Assembly: GCA_000708835.1 (NCBI GenBank)
Contig: DF236955.1
Span: 62,001-126,000 of the forward strand
Direction of reading: 5' to 3'
Source: Klebsormidium nitens
Taxonomy: Eukaryota > Streptophyta > Klebsormidiophyceae > Klebsormidiales > Klebsormidiaceae
DNA: 64,000 bases
Part shown: positions 46,164-57,524 of the stretch, piece by piece
How the letters are laid out: each line of letters begins with the position of its first letter
Position numbering within the stretch: the first letter of the stretch is position 1
Notes under the pieces: generated by a model
Databases searched by the model: none
Seen by the model: the letters and a program-made list of their open reading frames with translations, nothing else
Told to the model about the DNA's origin: nothing
Translations under genes and position numbers: made by a program

Positions 46164-49100
46164 ATGAAGCGTTGGAGCGCCGCCACTCTGTGGACAATCG
46201 TGCACATCGTGTCGGTTCTCCTTGTCCTCTGCTCGCCTTTCGTCCTGCTCTATGACGCAGCCTTCAGACGGGATCCCGAGTACGACCCTAGCCTGACGTC
46301 CCATCGCTTGGTCGACCACTCTGAACAAGTCGCAAAGTTGGACCGTATAGCCGAGGAGCTTGCTTTCAAGTACAGTGTGGCCCTCGAGGAGACCAAGAAC
46401 ACCGCGCAGCACAGGATCATTGTGTTTGACTGCCTCACGCCGCGGCGGTGTTACGGCCTAGGGGACCGCCTGCGAGGGATCTCCACTCTGTTCTACCTCT
46501 CCCTGCTGACTAGCAGCAGCCTCTTCCTAAATGTCCAGATCCCTTACCCCCTGCTTAACTTCCTCACGCCGACGCTGTATGACTGGAGGATCAATGCGAC
46601 CGTAAGCTATGAGGGCCAGGTGCACGGGAGGGCCTGCTGGTGGAATGACAGCACGCTGGCCCCGACGCCGCTGGCGAGACCCGTGGGGGCGCAACTGTTG
46701 GGACGGAAGGTCAGTCATAATTACCTGATTCCTAAGGAACGCCCGAACTGTAGCCTGCAAAAGGGTGGATTAGCAAATACAAGGAGACATAAAATGGCAG
46801 TTCTGAGCTAGGATTCACTTAGAGATATCTGCACTGCATGTTCTTGAAAGTTTTGTTTGTAGAAATGCAGCAACTACACCGCACTGGCAAATTCGGTGTC
46901 CATATCGACCTTCCTTTTTCAAAAGTTCCATTGGAGGCATGCTTAATGGGAGTTGAATCTCAGAGAAACCGACCTCTAATCTCTCTTTCCTGTTGTTCAA
47001 GCTTTTTAAAGCATTCTGACAGATGCTGGTGGCATTCTTTGCTAGCATTTGGATCTGCTCATGCATCCAGATTGACATTCTGGTAAAGGAGATGTCGGTC
47101 TAGTAACACCCTTGAACTAGGGTTTACGCATCCTTTTACGTGTGAGCTATTTGTTCTGATCGATCCGCTGCATTAGATACTCTCCACTGCGCCTCAATTT
47201 AGCTGTCGCAGGAAGTACGTATGCAAATGCTGATTGCGGATCCCATGGGGCCACTCAGTGAGACAGTTCTTCCTCTGAGCTTCAGGAGACATGTTCAATT
47301 GACCAGCTTTCCCAAATTTGCGATCATTATGCAACACCACAAACTTGTTTTGGCGGGCTGGCAGGGCGCTTGTTTGCAGGGCGCTTGTTTGCAAGGCAGA
47401 GAAGGAGTGCAAGGTCTTAGCTTTACCCTCAGCATTGCAGGAGCCTCATTGTCAAATTTTATGGTAGTGGTACTTGTTTTCATTCTTTGAACTGCTGAAT
47501 TGTCTGGGAGAGCGAAGAATGAACTGCTGAATTGTCTGGGAGAGCGGTCTTGATCAGACTGAGGTGTTCACCAGTCGTTATTCATGATGCTTGTTGCCAT
47601 TACACAGAGACATCTTCAGACATTCAGAGTCACACAGCTGCTGATTAGGTGTATCAGCGGGCTTGGACTTCGGCTAGTCCTCGTCAAGGATACGAGGAAT
47701 CTGCTGCACCAGGATAAGAGCGGCGACATTCGTTCAGTCAAGGGCTGCCTATCTTAAGAACAAAAGCATTTTGATCTTCGTGCGCCTGTGTATGCCGACT
47801 GCCACTTTCCTTGGTAGATCCCGTACTTTTTCACAGCCTTCTGTTGCTCCACCTTCGGCCTGGGGAGATTGCTCTGAGCACGTGTCCAACGGAGGCTGCC
47901 AACTACTTTCCCAATACACCACCTGAGATACGTGCAGCAACTCAGACAAGTCTTGGTCACCGCTGACTGGCGCCTCGACACAAATTATTGGAGTCATCTG
48001 CACTTTGGTGCAAACTTTCTCACTTAACGTCGTAAAGCCCCCATCTGCAGGGAACCTGGCGGCTACGAACGTGGGACAACGAGACGCAGTGGTGGGACTG
48101 GCTCACACAATGGCCACAGCGGTTGTGGCGGCCTGACTTCGAGGGGTTTGACGCGGCGCGGGAGCTCAGCAGTAAACGAATGCACCGCTTCATCTGCAAC
48201 ATTGGGTATCCACAGGTGAGGGGATGAGAGTCGATGAACCTTCTGTGGTGGTTCCCTTGTGAGAATTGGGGATGGTACCTTTATTGTGGGGTCGACTACT
48301 GTGTCTGGTAACTGCCTGCAAACCAATGAAGCAACTATGGAATGGGGAATCTCTGATTCTTGGTTACGGGGGTTAGAAAAGCATGTAGGAGATGAGCTGT
48401 GTGTACAACATAGGAATAGTATATTTTCGCTCAGGATCTCTTTTCTCTGCTGCAATCCCCCCCATTTTTGCCATGAAGCTCGTAGTGTGAACTGTTTTGG
48501 AGGGGAATATGCTGGTCCAGTGTTAGAATGCCGGAGGAGTTATGACCCTCCCGGGCGTTCACAGTTGTTGTCGAGTATCTGCGTGACAAGCATTGGGAAT
48601 TTCCCTTTATTCCACAGATGGAAAGTGTGTTACTGCAGACAATCTAAGCAAAGGACCGAACCTGCCCCACTTTCTCAACTTTCCTCACAAAACCAAGGTT
48701 TCCACGGACAGAGACCTGGAAATCATACGCTTGTCCTAATCGTATCTCTTATGTTTTGTATCATACAGCAAGTCGCTTCCAATGGGCCGAAGTATGTTTC
48801 TATCGGGCGTTGTCTCGTGCTTGACCCGTCTCCCTCTCAAAGTGGCAAAAAACCCCCCCCATTTCGGGCATGGGAATTGACATGCCTGGACTGACTAATT
48901 GCTAACTCCGAATTGTAAGTGATTTTGTTACTTATCTAGTTGTTTACCCCCTTCTTGAAGAGGCAAGAGAGACTCACGAACCTGCATATGCTGTAGGCAA
49001 TCTTGGCAGATGGCTGCCGAGTATCGTGCCATCCACACCTCTCTGAACCCGGAATTATAAACACTGCTTTTGACTTATCTTTCAGTTTCTTGCTCCAGCT

Positions 49101-50267
49101 TCCCTCCAATTTGTCATTTCAAATTCTCGCCCCCTGGAACAGGAACCCGAAGTCGACTGCCCTCCTTTCTCTTTCCTGTTCCAATCAACGGTCCACAGCT
49201 CCCTGTGATTTAATCATAAGCCGGTCCTAGTCCCCTTCTCAGTCAGGCGTGCGTTGCAAATACGCACGTGCAGCTGCTGATTCCACCTGAAGAAATGACC
49301 AACCCTTTCCGGATGCTCATAAGCTGACCAGCAATTTCCGCTTCTTCATGAGTTTATTTGCTTCTCGTCGCGTCCTTATCAGCCCCGATCCGTGGCTGAC
49401 CGTTCCCTGACCAGGCGTGGGCCGTGAACCTGCTCGTGCGGCAGGCGGCTTCGCATTCAAGCTGGACGACCCTACTATTTTCGCTTTCCATTCCCAATTG
49501 CCAAAACCAAATTCGATCCAAAGTCTCCGTTCTAACTTCTCGGTCAAAAAGGGCGCGCTAACCTGTCCCTTAATCCCCTTCTTAACCAGGCGTGGGTCAC
49601 GAATCTGCACATGCGGCAAGCGGTCCTCGCGTACGGGCTCGACAAGCTGCAACCGGAGCACCTCTTCTCCGTCTCGATGCGCATGCTCTTCAAGCCGTCC
49701 CCGTGCATCAAGGCCGAGATCGACGAGTACATTGCCATGTTCCCGGACTGGAACGACTTCCGGACGCTCAAGATCGGCGTCCAGATCCGGACGTGGATCA
49801 CGCTCGACGGCTGGATGAAGGAGTACATCCGGCCGCCCCCGTGGGAGTGCTACAAGAAGCAGCTGTTCATTCTGATGCGGGACGAGGTACGGCGGCTGGC
49901 GCTGAGCATGAACAACACGCGGAGTCGGGACGAGCGGAGGCTGCGGTCGCGGGTGATCGTGTTTCTGACGGGGGACAGCCAGGATGCGGTCGATTATCTG
50001 ATGGCGACGCTGGTGGCGGAGGGGATCCGGGTGTTCCGCACGGACCACGACCCGTCGCACATCTTGGAGTCGTCGACAATGGACCTCGCCGCGAAGACGT
50101 ACCTGGACTGGTGGCTGCTGACGAAGATGGACCGGTTGCTGATAACGCGGAGCGCGTTCGGGGAGACGGCGGCCGCGTACTCGCTCAAGCCGGCCGTCGT
50201 GATCGACGGGTGGGTCCCGGAGTGCACCACGTGGCAGTACAACTACACCTTCCACGTGGACGGCTGA
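46164..50267 (+). CDS. Fucosyltransferase-like type II membrane glycosyltransferase
   Basis: Probable Golgi enzyme. Three exons, 46164-46709, 48051-48215 and 49590-50267, all phase 0, give 462 residues. A signal anchor lies at about 9-31 (LWTIVHIVSVLLVLCSPFVL), preceded by a short basic tail. The luminal part has FDCLTPRRCYGLGDRLRGI, IPYPLLNFLTPTLYDW, then KIGVQIRTW (compare the GxxxR nucleotide-sugar motif of alpha-1,2/1,6- and O-fucosyltransferases), FLTGDSQDAVDYL, and YLDWWLLTKMDRLLITRSAFG near the C-terminus, matching the acceptor/GDP-fucose-binding end of that superfamily. Acceptor and linkage cannot be assigned. Intron 2 carries two decayed copies of the exon-3 head, listed separately. 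Intron 1 contains short tandem repeats near 47360 and 47489. Confidence 0.75.
47489..47552 (+). repeat. 32-bp tandem duplication in fucosyltransferase-like intron 1
   Basis: GAACTGCTGAATTGTCTGGG plus GAGAGCG occurs twice with a 32-base period. Just upstream (about 47367-47396) a 15-base motif, CAGGGCGCTTGTTTG, is also duplicated. Confidence 0.9.
49247..49285 (+). pseudogene. Fucosyltransferase-like exon-3 head, decayed copy 1
   Basis: TCCCCTTCTCAGTCAG, then GCGTGCGTTGCAAATACGCA, resembling the true acceptor region TCCCCTTCTTAACCAG plus GCGTGGGTCACGAATCTGCA. In phase from exon 2 it starts A-C-V-A-N-T-H-V-Q, against A-W-V-T-N-L-H-M-R in the true exon, and later stops. Confidence 0.65.
49415..49480 (+). 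pseudogene. Fucosyltransferase-like exon-3 head, copy 2
   Basis: Acceptor TCCCTGACCAG, then GCGTGGGCCGTGAACCTGCT and on. By hand count 27/37 bases are identical to the true exon 3. In phase it encodes AWAVNLLVRQA, against AWVTNLHMRQA in the true exon, and the frame stays open until a TAA just before the true acceptor. Confidence 0.8.
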
Positions 50268-51882
50268 GAGCGGGGCGTGGCCCACTTCGGTGGTGCGTGC
50301 GACTCGCATGAGCGAGTTCCGGAACGGGGGGTTCGCTGTCGGGTCCGGGTAGTGTAGGATGATTAGGTTAGATGATGAGGTCTCAGCCTCCGGGACCGAG
50401 TCAGGCGCGAGTTGACAGGAGAATAATTTATATTTTCAGAGCAGAGGGTCTCTCTGCTGTAGTGTTAGCTTCTGTGGCTGGTGATAATAAACGTGCAAGG
50501 GTGCGTCTCGAGCAAGTTTTGCATCCACCCCCTCACCCGCTTTGATTAGGATACAGGAAGCTAGCCAGTAAGCGATGGCTCCCAGACTTTCGAGGGCAGC
50601 CTCGGTTGTCAATTTCTTCTTTATGGCTGGCCCGCAAGCGACCCGTGTTCATTCAAAAAGAGTAGCTGCAAATTACCTTAGGTAGGTCTTACCCTTAACG
50701 CTTTGCTGAAATTGACCCGTGTTATTTCATCTGTTGTCAACTCAGTTTTGCTTCGCGCAAGATTGGTATATGCAACTTTGGCGCAGATCATGTTAGCAAA
50801 GCATGAAAGCGAAGCTTTGGATAAAGCCGGCGACCTGCATGCAGTGAGAGGATTGTTCAAATTGACCATCTTGGTAGGTGCAGAAGGTTTGGCCGTCATG
50901 TTGGCAGCCAGGTTGTATGCCACATACATCGATCAGAAAAAAGAGGGGGAAATGTGTAAGAACATGCATGCATAATGTGCAAAAGAGAAAGAAAAAAAGG
51001 AAAGTTCAAGTACATGTGGAATTGTATGCATGATTATATTAGTATAGTCCGTGAGCATGGTGCACGCGGCGGGGCCTATAATGCCAATTGCGTGCCCGCC
51101 TGCATCTGGTTGCAGCTTGACGATGGCCTTACGTATGGTCCGGCCAAGACCAACACGCTGAACGTATACTAAGCTGTGCGCCGTTCCAACATGCACCGGC
51201 TTTTAATTGTTGAATGAAAGTTGAACATGCGTCGTTTGTTGCAGGGGCCTCAGGAATTGTGCAGCGGCTGCATGCTTTGAACCAGCCATGCTAGTGCGGT
51301 ATACCTAGTACCTAGTATACCTAGTACGGTATGACGTATAGCTCTATAGGCAGAGCCTGGCGTGCACGTCACTCCTGGTCAAGTGCAGACAGTTATTTCG
51401 CAGTAAGGTCCGACTGAGTCCCAACATGCCGAGTTACACAGTTTTGCTGGCCACTTCCATTCAGGCTCATGGCAACCATTGGGATCGGCAAAATGCAAAC
51501 TCCGACCAACCACAACATGCCAGATACGCAGTGGATATACCGACAACTTGGTGTAGTGCAGACCAAAAAGGATTGGCTCCTTAACGGTCAATACTCTTCG
51601 ATGCTACTTGAAGCCAGTCCTACCTTGGCTTCTTTGCACTCGACCCTGTCATAAATGGCTCCTCGGAGCTACTTTCTTTATCATCGTATCAACAGGCTGC
51701 TCCTACAAGCTTGTCGAGACTCGCATAATCCAGCAATTCAAGCACTGATTGACTGCGGAGGGAATCGTCTCATTGCAATTCCTACAGCCTCAATTTGGGG
51801 AAACTCGGCCATCCCGGCGCAAACAAAACCTTCTCGCTGCCTTACTCCCCTCGATGAATTATGCCAAAAAGTTGCCGTTGCC
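50268..51882. other. Tail-to-tail spacer, fucosyltransferase-like / NXD1-like gene, with CATG-rich island
   Basis: No gene. From about 50835 to 51290 it is dense in CTGCATGCAG, AACATGCATGCATAATG, TACATGTGG, TGTATGCATG, GCATGGTGCAC and GCTGCATGC. A short TACCTAGTA repeat lies at 51301-51336. Same signature as the other convergent spacers. Confidence 0.6.
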
Positions 51883-54800
51883 TCACGTGCTCCCCCATTG
51901 TAGCTTACCAAATGCGGGCGCCCACTTCCGGCTTTTCTGCCCCTCTTCTAATTCCCGCTTTTCGATGTGATTGGCTACCACAATTGGCGCCTCGACTGAC
52001 ATTTCCATATTGTCGAAAACGAGTGAAAAGACGGGCCGCCCAAGAAGGACCGACCGGAGAGCGGAATCCGCCTCCGGTCGCCCGCTCGCCTTTGGAGCTT
52101 CGACTCTCGCGGCCGCAACTGGACGAACGCTGTTTGGAAAGCAGGATAATCAGCAGTGATTGAGTTGGATGGAACAGATCGAGAGCGTTTCCCCTGGGAG
52201 TATGCAAGATTTTATCCTCTCTTGGCGAGGTAGGCGAAAAGTAGTTGCAAGACGCTTGGAGAATTCGGTGGAAAATACCAACGGCGAGATATCAGACTTA
52301 TTTTGGAGTTCAACTCTGCGGCAAGCAAACGCTATTCGACCGAGGCAGCTGCCAAGCAGTCCCAAGCGCGTAGATCTTCAATTGGGCTTTGTCAACACAA
52401 AGTAGAAAGGGAGAGAACACGGAAGACTGCCTTACTTGCATCGTAGCTCGCACGAGTACTTGAGCATGTCCGGCTGCAGATCCGTCTTGCCACTGCAGAG
52501 GATTGGTGTGATTCGATGGAAAGAAAGGCCGACTGCGTACTTGAGAAAGCAACATTGGGGTCGGAAGATCTGCGGCGCTTACGTCATCGAGAGCAATACA
52601 TATCATGTATGGTAGTACTTAAATGTACTTCAACCAAGCTCAGAAAGAACAACTTCTTTCCAACTGAATGAGTTGGAAACTGGATTTTCTACCCTTCTCT
52701 TTCTTGGCTATTAATGATACGTGAAAGATGGAAGCGGGCTCTGTGCCAAGATGAAAGACGGCTACCGTCCCAACGGATGCTTCACACGCTGCCCTGGACA
52801 GTACGCTTTCCTTCCTGGGTTTGTCTCTAGAACCCCTCCAAGAATCCCGCAAACAACCGCTTATCCAAGTTCGACACCGACCACGTCTTTGCACTGCCAG
52901 GGAGTGTCGCCTGAGGACACATGATGAGGACAGGTGACGAGAACTCCCACGTAATCAACGCGGCACACGACCTCAGTCTGTCGGGTGAGGAGGATGATCC
53001 CCCTTCTCACCTGAAACTTGGTAAATACATCTTGATTCGGGGTCCCGCCCAGGCCCCTTTCCGCCCTGCGGAAAAAGACAGCGAGATGAGAAATACAAGG
53101 AAGGCTTCTCAACAGCGCTGAAAGGCCCGGCCAATCGAGAGCTCACGACTGAAGATCAGAGACCAATCTAATGACGGGTCACAAGCGTAGCAGACTAGAG
53201 CGAGACTTGGAATACGGAAATTGCAAGGATGGCAACAAGCGGTGACTGGCGCATCGTGAAATCTGCGATTCGTAGCCTTCCAAGAAGCAGGTTGCTCGGT
53301 CTCCCAGCAACTCTAGATTCGACAGCTGCCGAGTCAGAACAATTACGGTCTCCTGACGTTATTCAATACTTGGTTTCAACCGGCTGCTACTGTTTGTAAC
53401 GAGCCAGCCTTTTGCACGTCCGTGAGATCAAGGTGCGACTCCTCTGTCAATAGAACATTTACTGGAGGGTTTCAGCGCAAGAGTCACACCCGAACGGTCC
53501 TGATCCTCCATTCCCTTTTCAAATCAATCTGGGCGCTGTTAACAGCTTCAACGCAATCGTCGAACAAGATCGGAATCGGTATTCCTGCCAGCCCACCTGC
53601 CTGACTCGGTCCTCACACCTCGAATAGAGTAGCCACATTGCTCTTTTCGAAGTCTCAACCCCAAAATTCTCAACCCCAGACTCTGGTCAGGCCAAGAACC
53701 TGTTAGTTCCGCGTCGCTCACGGTCTCTGGGCAGCGTGATAGCCGCCAAATGCCGGTTCTCATTTCGCCACCCGACTTCGTCAATAGTAACTTGGAGCGG
53801 CCCGTCTTCCGTTTCCGCAGACACTTCTGTCAACCCATTCGCGCCTTCCGGCAGTGAAGTTTCCCCCAGGTTGTCAGACTTCGAGCTCCGTTGATGTCGT
53901 CTCTTCTGCTGAGGCAAGCGGCGCTGTGGAGGAGCGGAGAACGAGAATTGTCGAGACATGATTCTGGTGGAAATGTCTTAAGAAATATGGACGGCAGGAG
54001 TGCCCTTCGTCGGCTGCTTTTTCCCTCGCTTGCGTCATCTTGCTTCAAAGGACAAGTCGAGAAGCATATCGATAAGTCACGCGCTCAAAGGCATTTGATG
54101 CTGCCTATGTTCTTGTCTTTGTATGCCAACTCCGAGAACCACTTTTTTCTTGAACGGCCAAAAGAAACACGATATAGCAAACGCGCCAAGGTCTGATAGA
54201 GAAGGCCCAGTTTAAAGCAACTTCTTTTTTATATAGCCATTGGTCCATACAAGATCACTTCAGAAACTGCACATGCAGAAACTTTGAGTGGGCGTAGCTC
54301 GGACTTGCCTTCCTTGCCCTCGAAACCAGAAGGATGCAAGATTGCAAGAGCCCAACAGCATTCATAGGCCTCCCGATGGCCTCCGTCATCTGGAGCCGGC
54401 CTAGACTCCTAAGTCACGTGCTTTGAACCGATTCCTTAGTTGGCTCAATTTGAATCACCGTAGAAAATCATTCGTCCGAGGACGCTCAGCTGGCCGTTTC
54501 GTGCGGCGTCTTTACGCTCGCCCTCTGGCGACTCACTATCTAGAATCGGCCGGAGTGCACAGAAGCATTGAGAATCATCCCGAACTCTCACCTCTCATCT
54601 TTGAGACACCTCCCCCCATCAAACAAGACCAGTTGGTTGGACCGAAACCTGTGCTCGTTCCTTCTAGCGGCTCACGTCTCTTTTGTACGGAAACGACCTA
54701 ACCCCTGGGGTAGCCTACGTTTGCGCCCGGCGCCTCACCTTTTGGAAGCGCGCGAGACGGCTTGGGAGGCCGACCTCCGTCAGCCCATGCCGGACGGCTA

Positions 54801-56986
54801 CGGGCGTGTCCACCAAAACGCGCGCTGCCCATCTGCAACGTCGGCGCGTTGTATCAAGACCCGGAGTCGTTAATTTGAAAAATTCGGACTCTGGATAATG
54901 GGAAGAGTAACACCCCTGCGATTGGGGACTTCAATTGACAGACCTAACACGGTGTTCACGAAGACGAGGGCGGACCCCCTTGAACGGAGATGGTCATCGA
55001 CCCAACTTGCGACAAGTTCTGGAACGAGAGGATAGCCAAATGAACGGAGAGTAGAGAGTAGAAACACTATGCAGGCACGAGAAGCGACCTGATCAAAGTG
55101 TTGATGAAATTGTGACTTGTTTCAAGCGACGGGCTTAAGCTCAGAAGACGAAAGCGTACAAGACTACCTGGACTTTTAAACATCAGCGTTAGCTATTCGA
55201 AGGGCACCGCACACCTGAAACAAACCCCTTCAAAGCAATCGTACAACAAGATAAGTGCATCGTCTGCCTCCTTGCCAGCCGAAAGCCCTCCCGGCTTAAA
55301 TGGTGGGGGACTTGTGAAGGACGACTCACGCGCAGGAGGTGGGCGGGTTCCAAACAATACCAGCTAGGGCCACCAACTGCAGAGATGGAAAGCAATGAGC
55401 CGTTTGAAGAAAGATCGCGGCATTTCTTGCGCTTGAAGAAAAGCCCGAGAGTACAGCCGACCAGGTTTCGTTCTTTACTTGAAGCCTGTTGAGGGAGGAG
55501 GAGCTTTGCAAGTGGGCAACCAGGCAACTCGTCACAGAAGCTCGATGAAAGGCACAGTGATTGCTCAACCTGCAGCTATTTCAGTAAGGGCTTATGAAAT
55601 CACATGCCACGCTTTTTGCTCCTCTGCCCTGATTCCAAGCTTTCTGCTTTTCCAAAAGAAATATCGCATCGCCTCTATGCAACGACAAAGTGAGACTTTT
55701 TACTGCGGCGTCCTCAGGACGCTGATCTCCACCACTGAATGTGGGGTGGCAGCCAAAACAGGAACGTTGCCTCGCTTCTCTGAGAGTCGTTTAGCAAGAT
55801 GTGGGCATACTGACCCTTTTGGCAAGTAACGCACCTCATCGAACTGGCCTGCGGGACTAGAATCGTACTGGGCAAAGTACAGCCCTCCCAGGGTGTACCT
55901 GGGTTCAAAAGCAGGGCGTGCTGAGGGTCTGGGGTGGCAGCAGAAGCAGATTGAGTTACGACATCAGAGTACCTCTGCAATCTTGTAGGATGCAAGTCCT
56001 GTGAAGCCTCTCCTTTGCCTGGAAATAAAACCAGCTGTGAAGGCGCAAGCACCTTCTTTTGAGAAAGAGGTGAGAGTTGAGGAGCTCCTTTTGTTGCTGC
56101 TGCGTTCCTGAGCTGATGCCAAAAGAGCATGCCTCATTTGGCGAGCAGAACAGACTCATATACGGCAAGGGAACAGAGGGCCTATGTTTTTGCAGGCATT
56201 GCCTGTTTGACCCTTCAACATTTTCTATCCTTGGTGAAGCTGCTTCAATAAAGGAACCCTGCAAGCTTCAACAACAAGACTTCCTGAACTCTGAACCCTT
56301 TTGAAACCGTACTCAAGCCTTTAGGTGAACGGGCTCAGTTCTTGTGAGGGGCCACAGATTGACCAGGGGCCTCACCCAAACGCCTCTACAATCTTGAGTT
56401 CTGGCGGAATGAACTTGCGCGCTTCAGACGCCTTCACTAACTGGAGCTGGTACAGGGCCCTGCAAAGGGGGACACCAGAACTGACACTCAGTGACAGGAC
56501 AGAACTTGGGCCGCGGACTACCTCTCAATCGGTGTCACATTGGACTCGCTTAGCAAGTGCAGCGGTGTGGGAAATGACAATAGCTGGGGCGAAAAGATGC
56601 CAGCTAAATATACTTTAGTGCACCGCTACTTCTGGTGCACTGTCCACCACCACTTACAAAGAGACCGAGCTTGGAACGGAGAGGCTTGAAAGGTGGCTGT
56701 CTGGTCCAATGCCACCGTTCAGTTTCCACTTGGTTGCTCAACCACTCTCATCGTAGCCACATTGTGCGCCACCAAATGGTGGCATTGCCCCCAATTGAAA
56801 CTACGCGCAATGCTGCCCTGAAAACAAACAGGAGAACCCTCGAAGATTAGCATCTTCAAACACACTCATTGATTGAAATGAAATAAGCAAGTGTGCTCAC
56901 CTCCCTTTGAAGACCCACGGAGGGCCGTCCTTGTAGTTGTCCTCCCATTCTGTGCCGTCTGCGCGCTTGCTTCCAGCGGACCCCAT
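51883..56986 (-). CDS. NXD1: NEOXANTHIN-DEFICIENT 1-like protein
   Basis: Land-plant NXD1 is needed for neoxanthin accumulation; its biochemical role is unclear. Eight exons on the minus strand: 56901-56986, 56376-56459, 55835-55898, 55330-55376, 54739-54832, 53700-53908, 52436-52492 and 51883-52129. All are in phase and give 295 residues. Family landmarks in order: DGPPWVFKGRALYQLQLVKA, ARKFIPPELKIVEAFGYTLG, SSPAGQFDE, LAGIVWNPPTSCAWAARVLV, LKYSCELRCNVRPVA, and LLGRPVFSLVFDNMEMSVEA. The match to NXD1 is from memory of the family, so the name rests on these motifs. Exon 6 ends in a weak donor (GTTCTT), and its acceptor could be CAG at 53909 or 53906. No clear transit peptide. It shares a 538-bp promoter region with the DUF1997 gene. 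Confidence 0.82.
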
Positions 56987-57524
56987 GCTTTTGAAAGGGG
57001 CGCGCAAACACCTACGAAGCTCAACTTGAGCTAAGCCTACAGAGCATTCTCTCCGTCCAGTCTCCAAGCTAGAGGCTGGAAACGGCTGAAATCAGCAGAA
57101 GCCTAAAGGGGCGCTCCTGTGCGAAAGTGCACGCGTCTTCTTCAAGCAGGAAAGCATCAATGGGGGTTATGCATTAACCGACTGCATTGCAACTTTGACC
57201 GCACCCAGTCTGATTGCGAGCTTCCCAGGATGGCAAACCCGGCCCTTGAACGGGTTTAACGGAGCCTTAACCCAGGTAGGAACCCTAGCAATGCAGCGTG
57301 AAGTTCAGCCCCCCCAAGAGCGATGTGCAGCACAAAGTTCACCGTTCTGGAAGACATTCTGAGAGCTTGAACGAAAGGTTTCTTCATTTTCGGGCGCTTT
57401 GCAAATCACCATTGTGTCTTTGGAACCCAATAGAGGTTGCTATTACAAGGTCCTTTGGGTCAAAGCCGTGCGAGGGCAACCGGAGCAATCTTTTCAAACG
57501 AGGCGCCTTGTCCAAAGAGGAGAC
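56987..57524. promoter_or_regulatory. Divergent promoter region shared by NXD1-like and DUF1997 genes
   Basis: 538 bp between start codons of two genes with probable plastid roles. It must hold both promoters. No recognised light-response element was found by eye. Confidence 0.5.

Noticed and set aside
49544-50311. Large minus- and alternate-frame open frames over the fucosyltransferase-like exon 3
   Set aside because: Shadows of a GC-rich exon; only the +3 frame has glycosyltransferase motifs.
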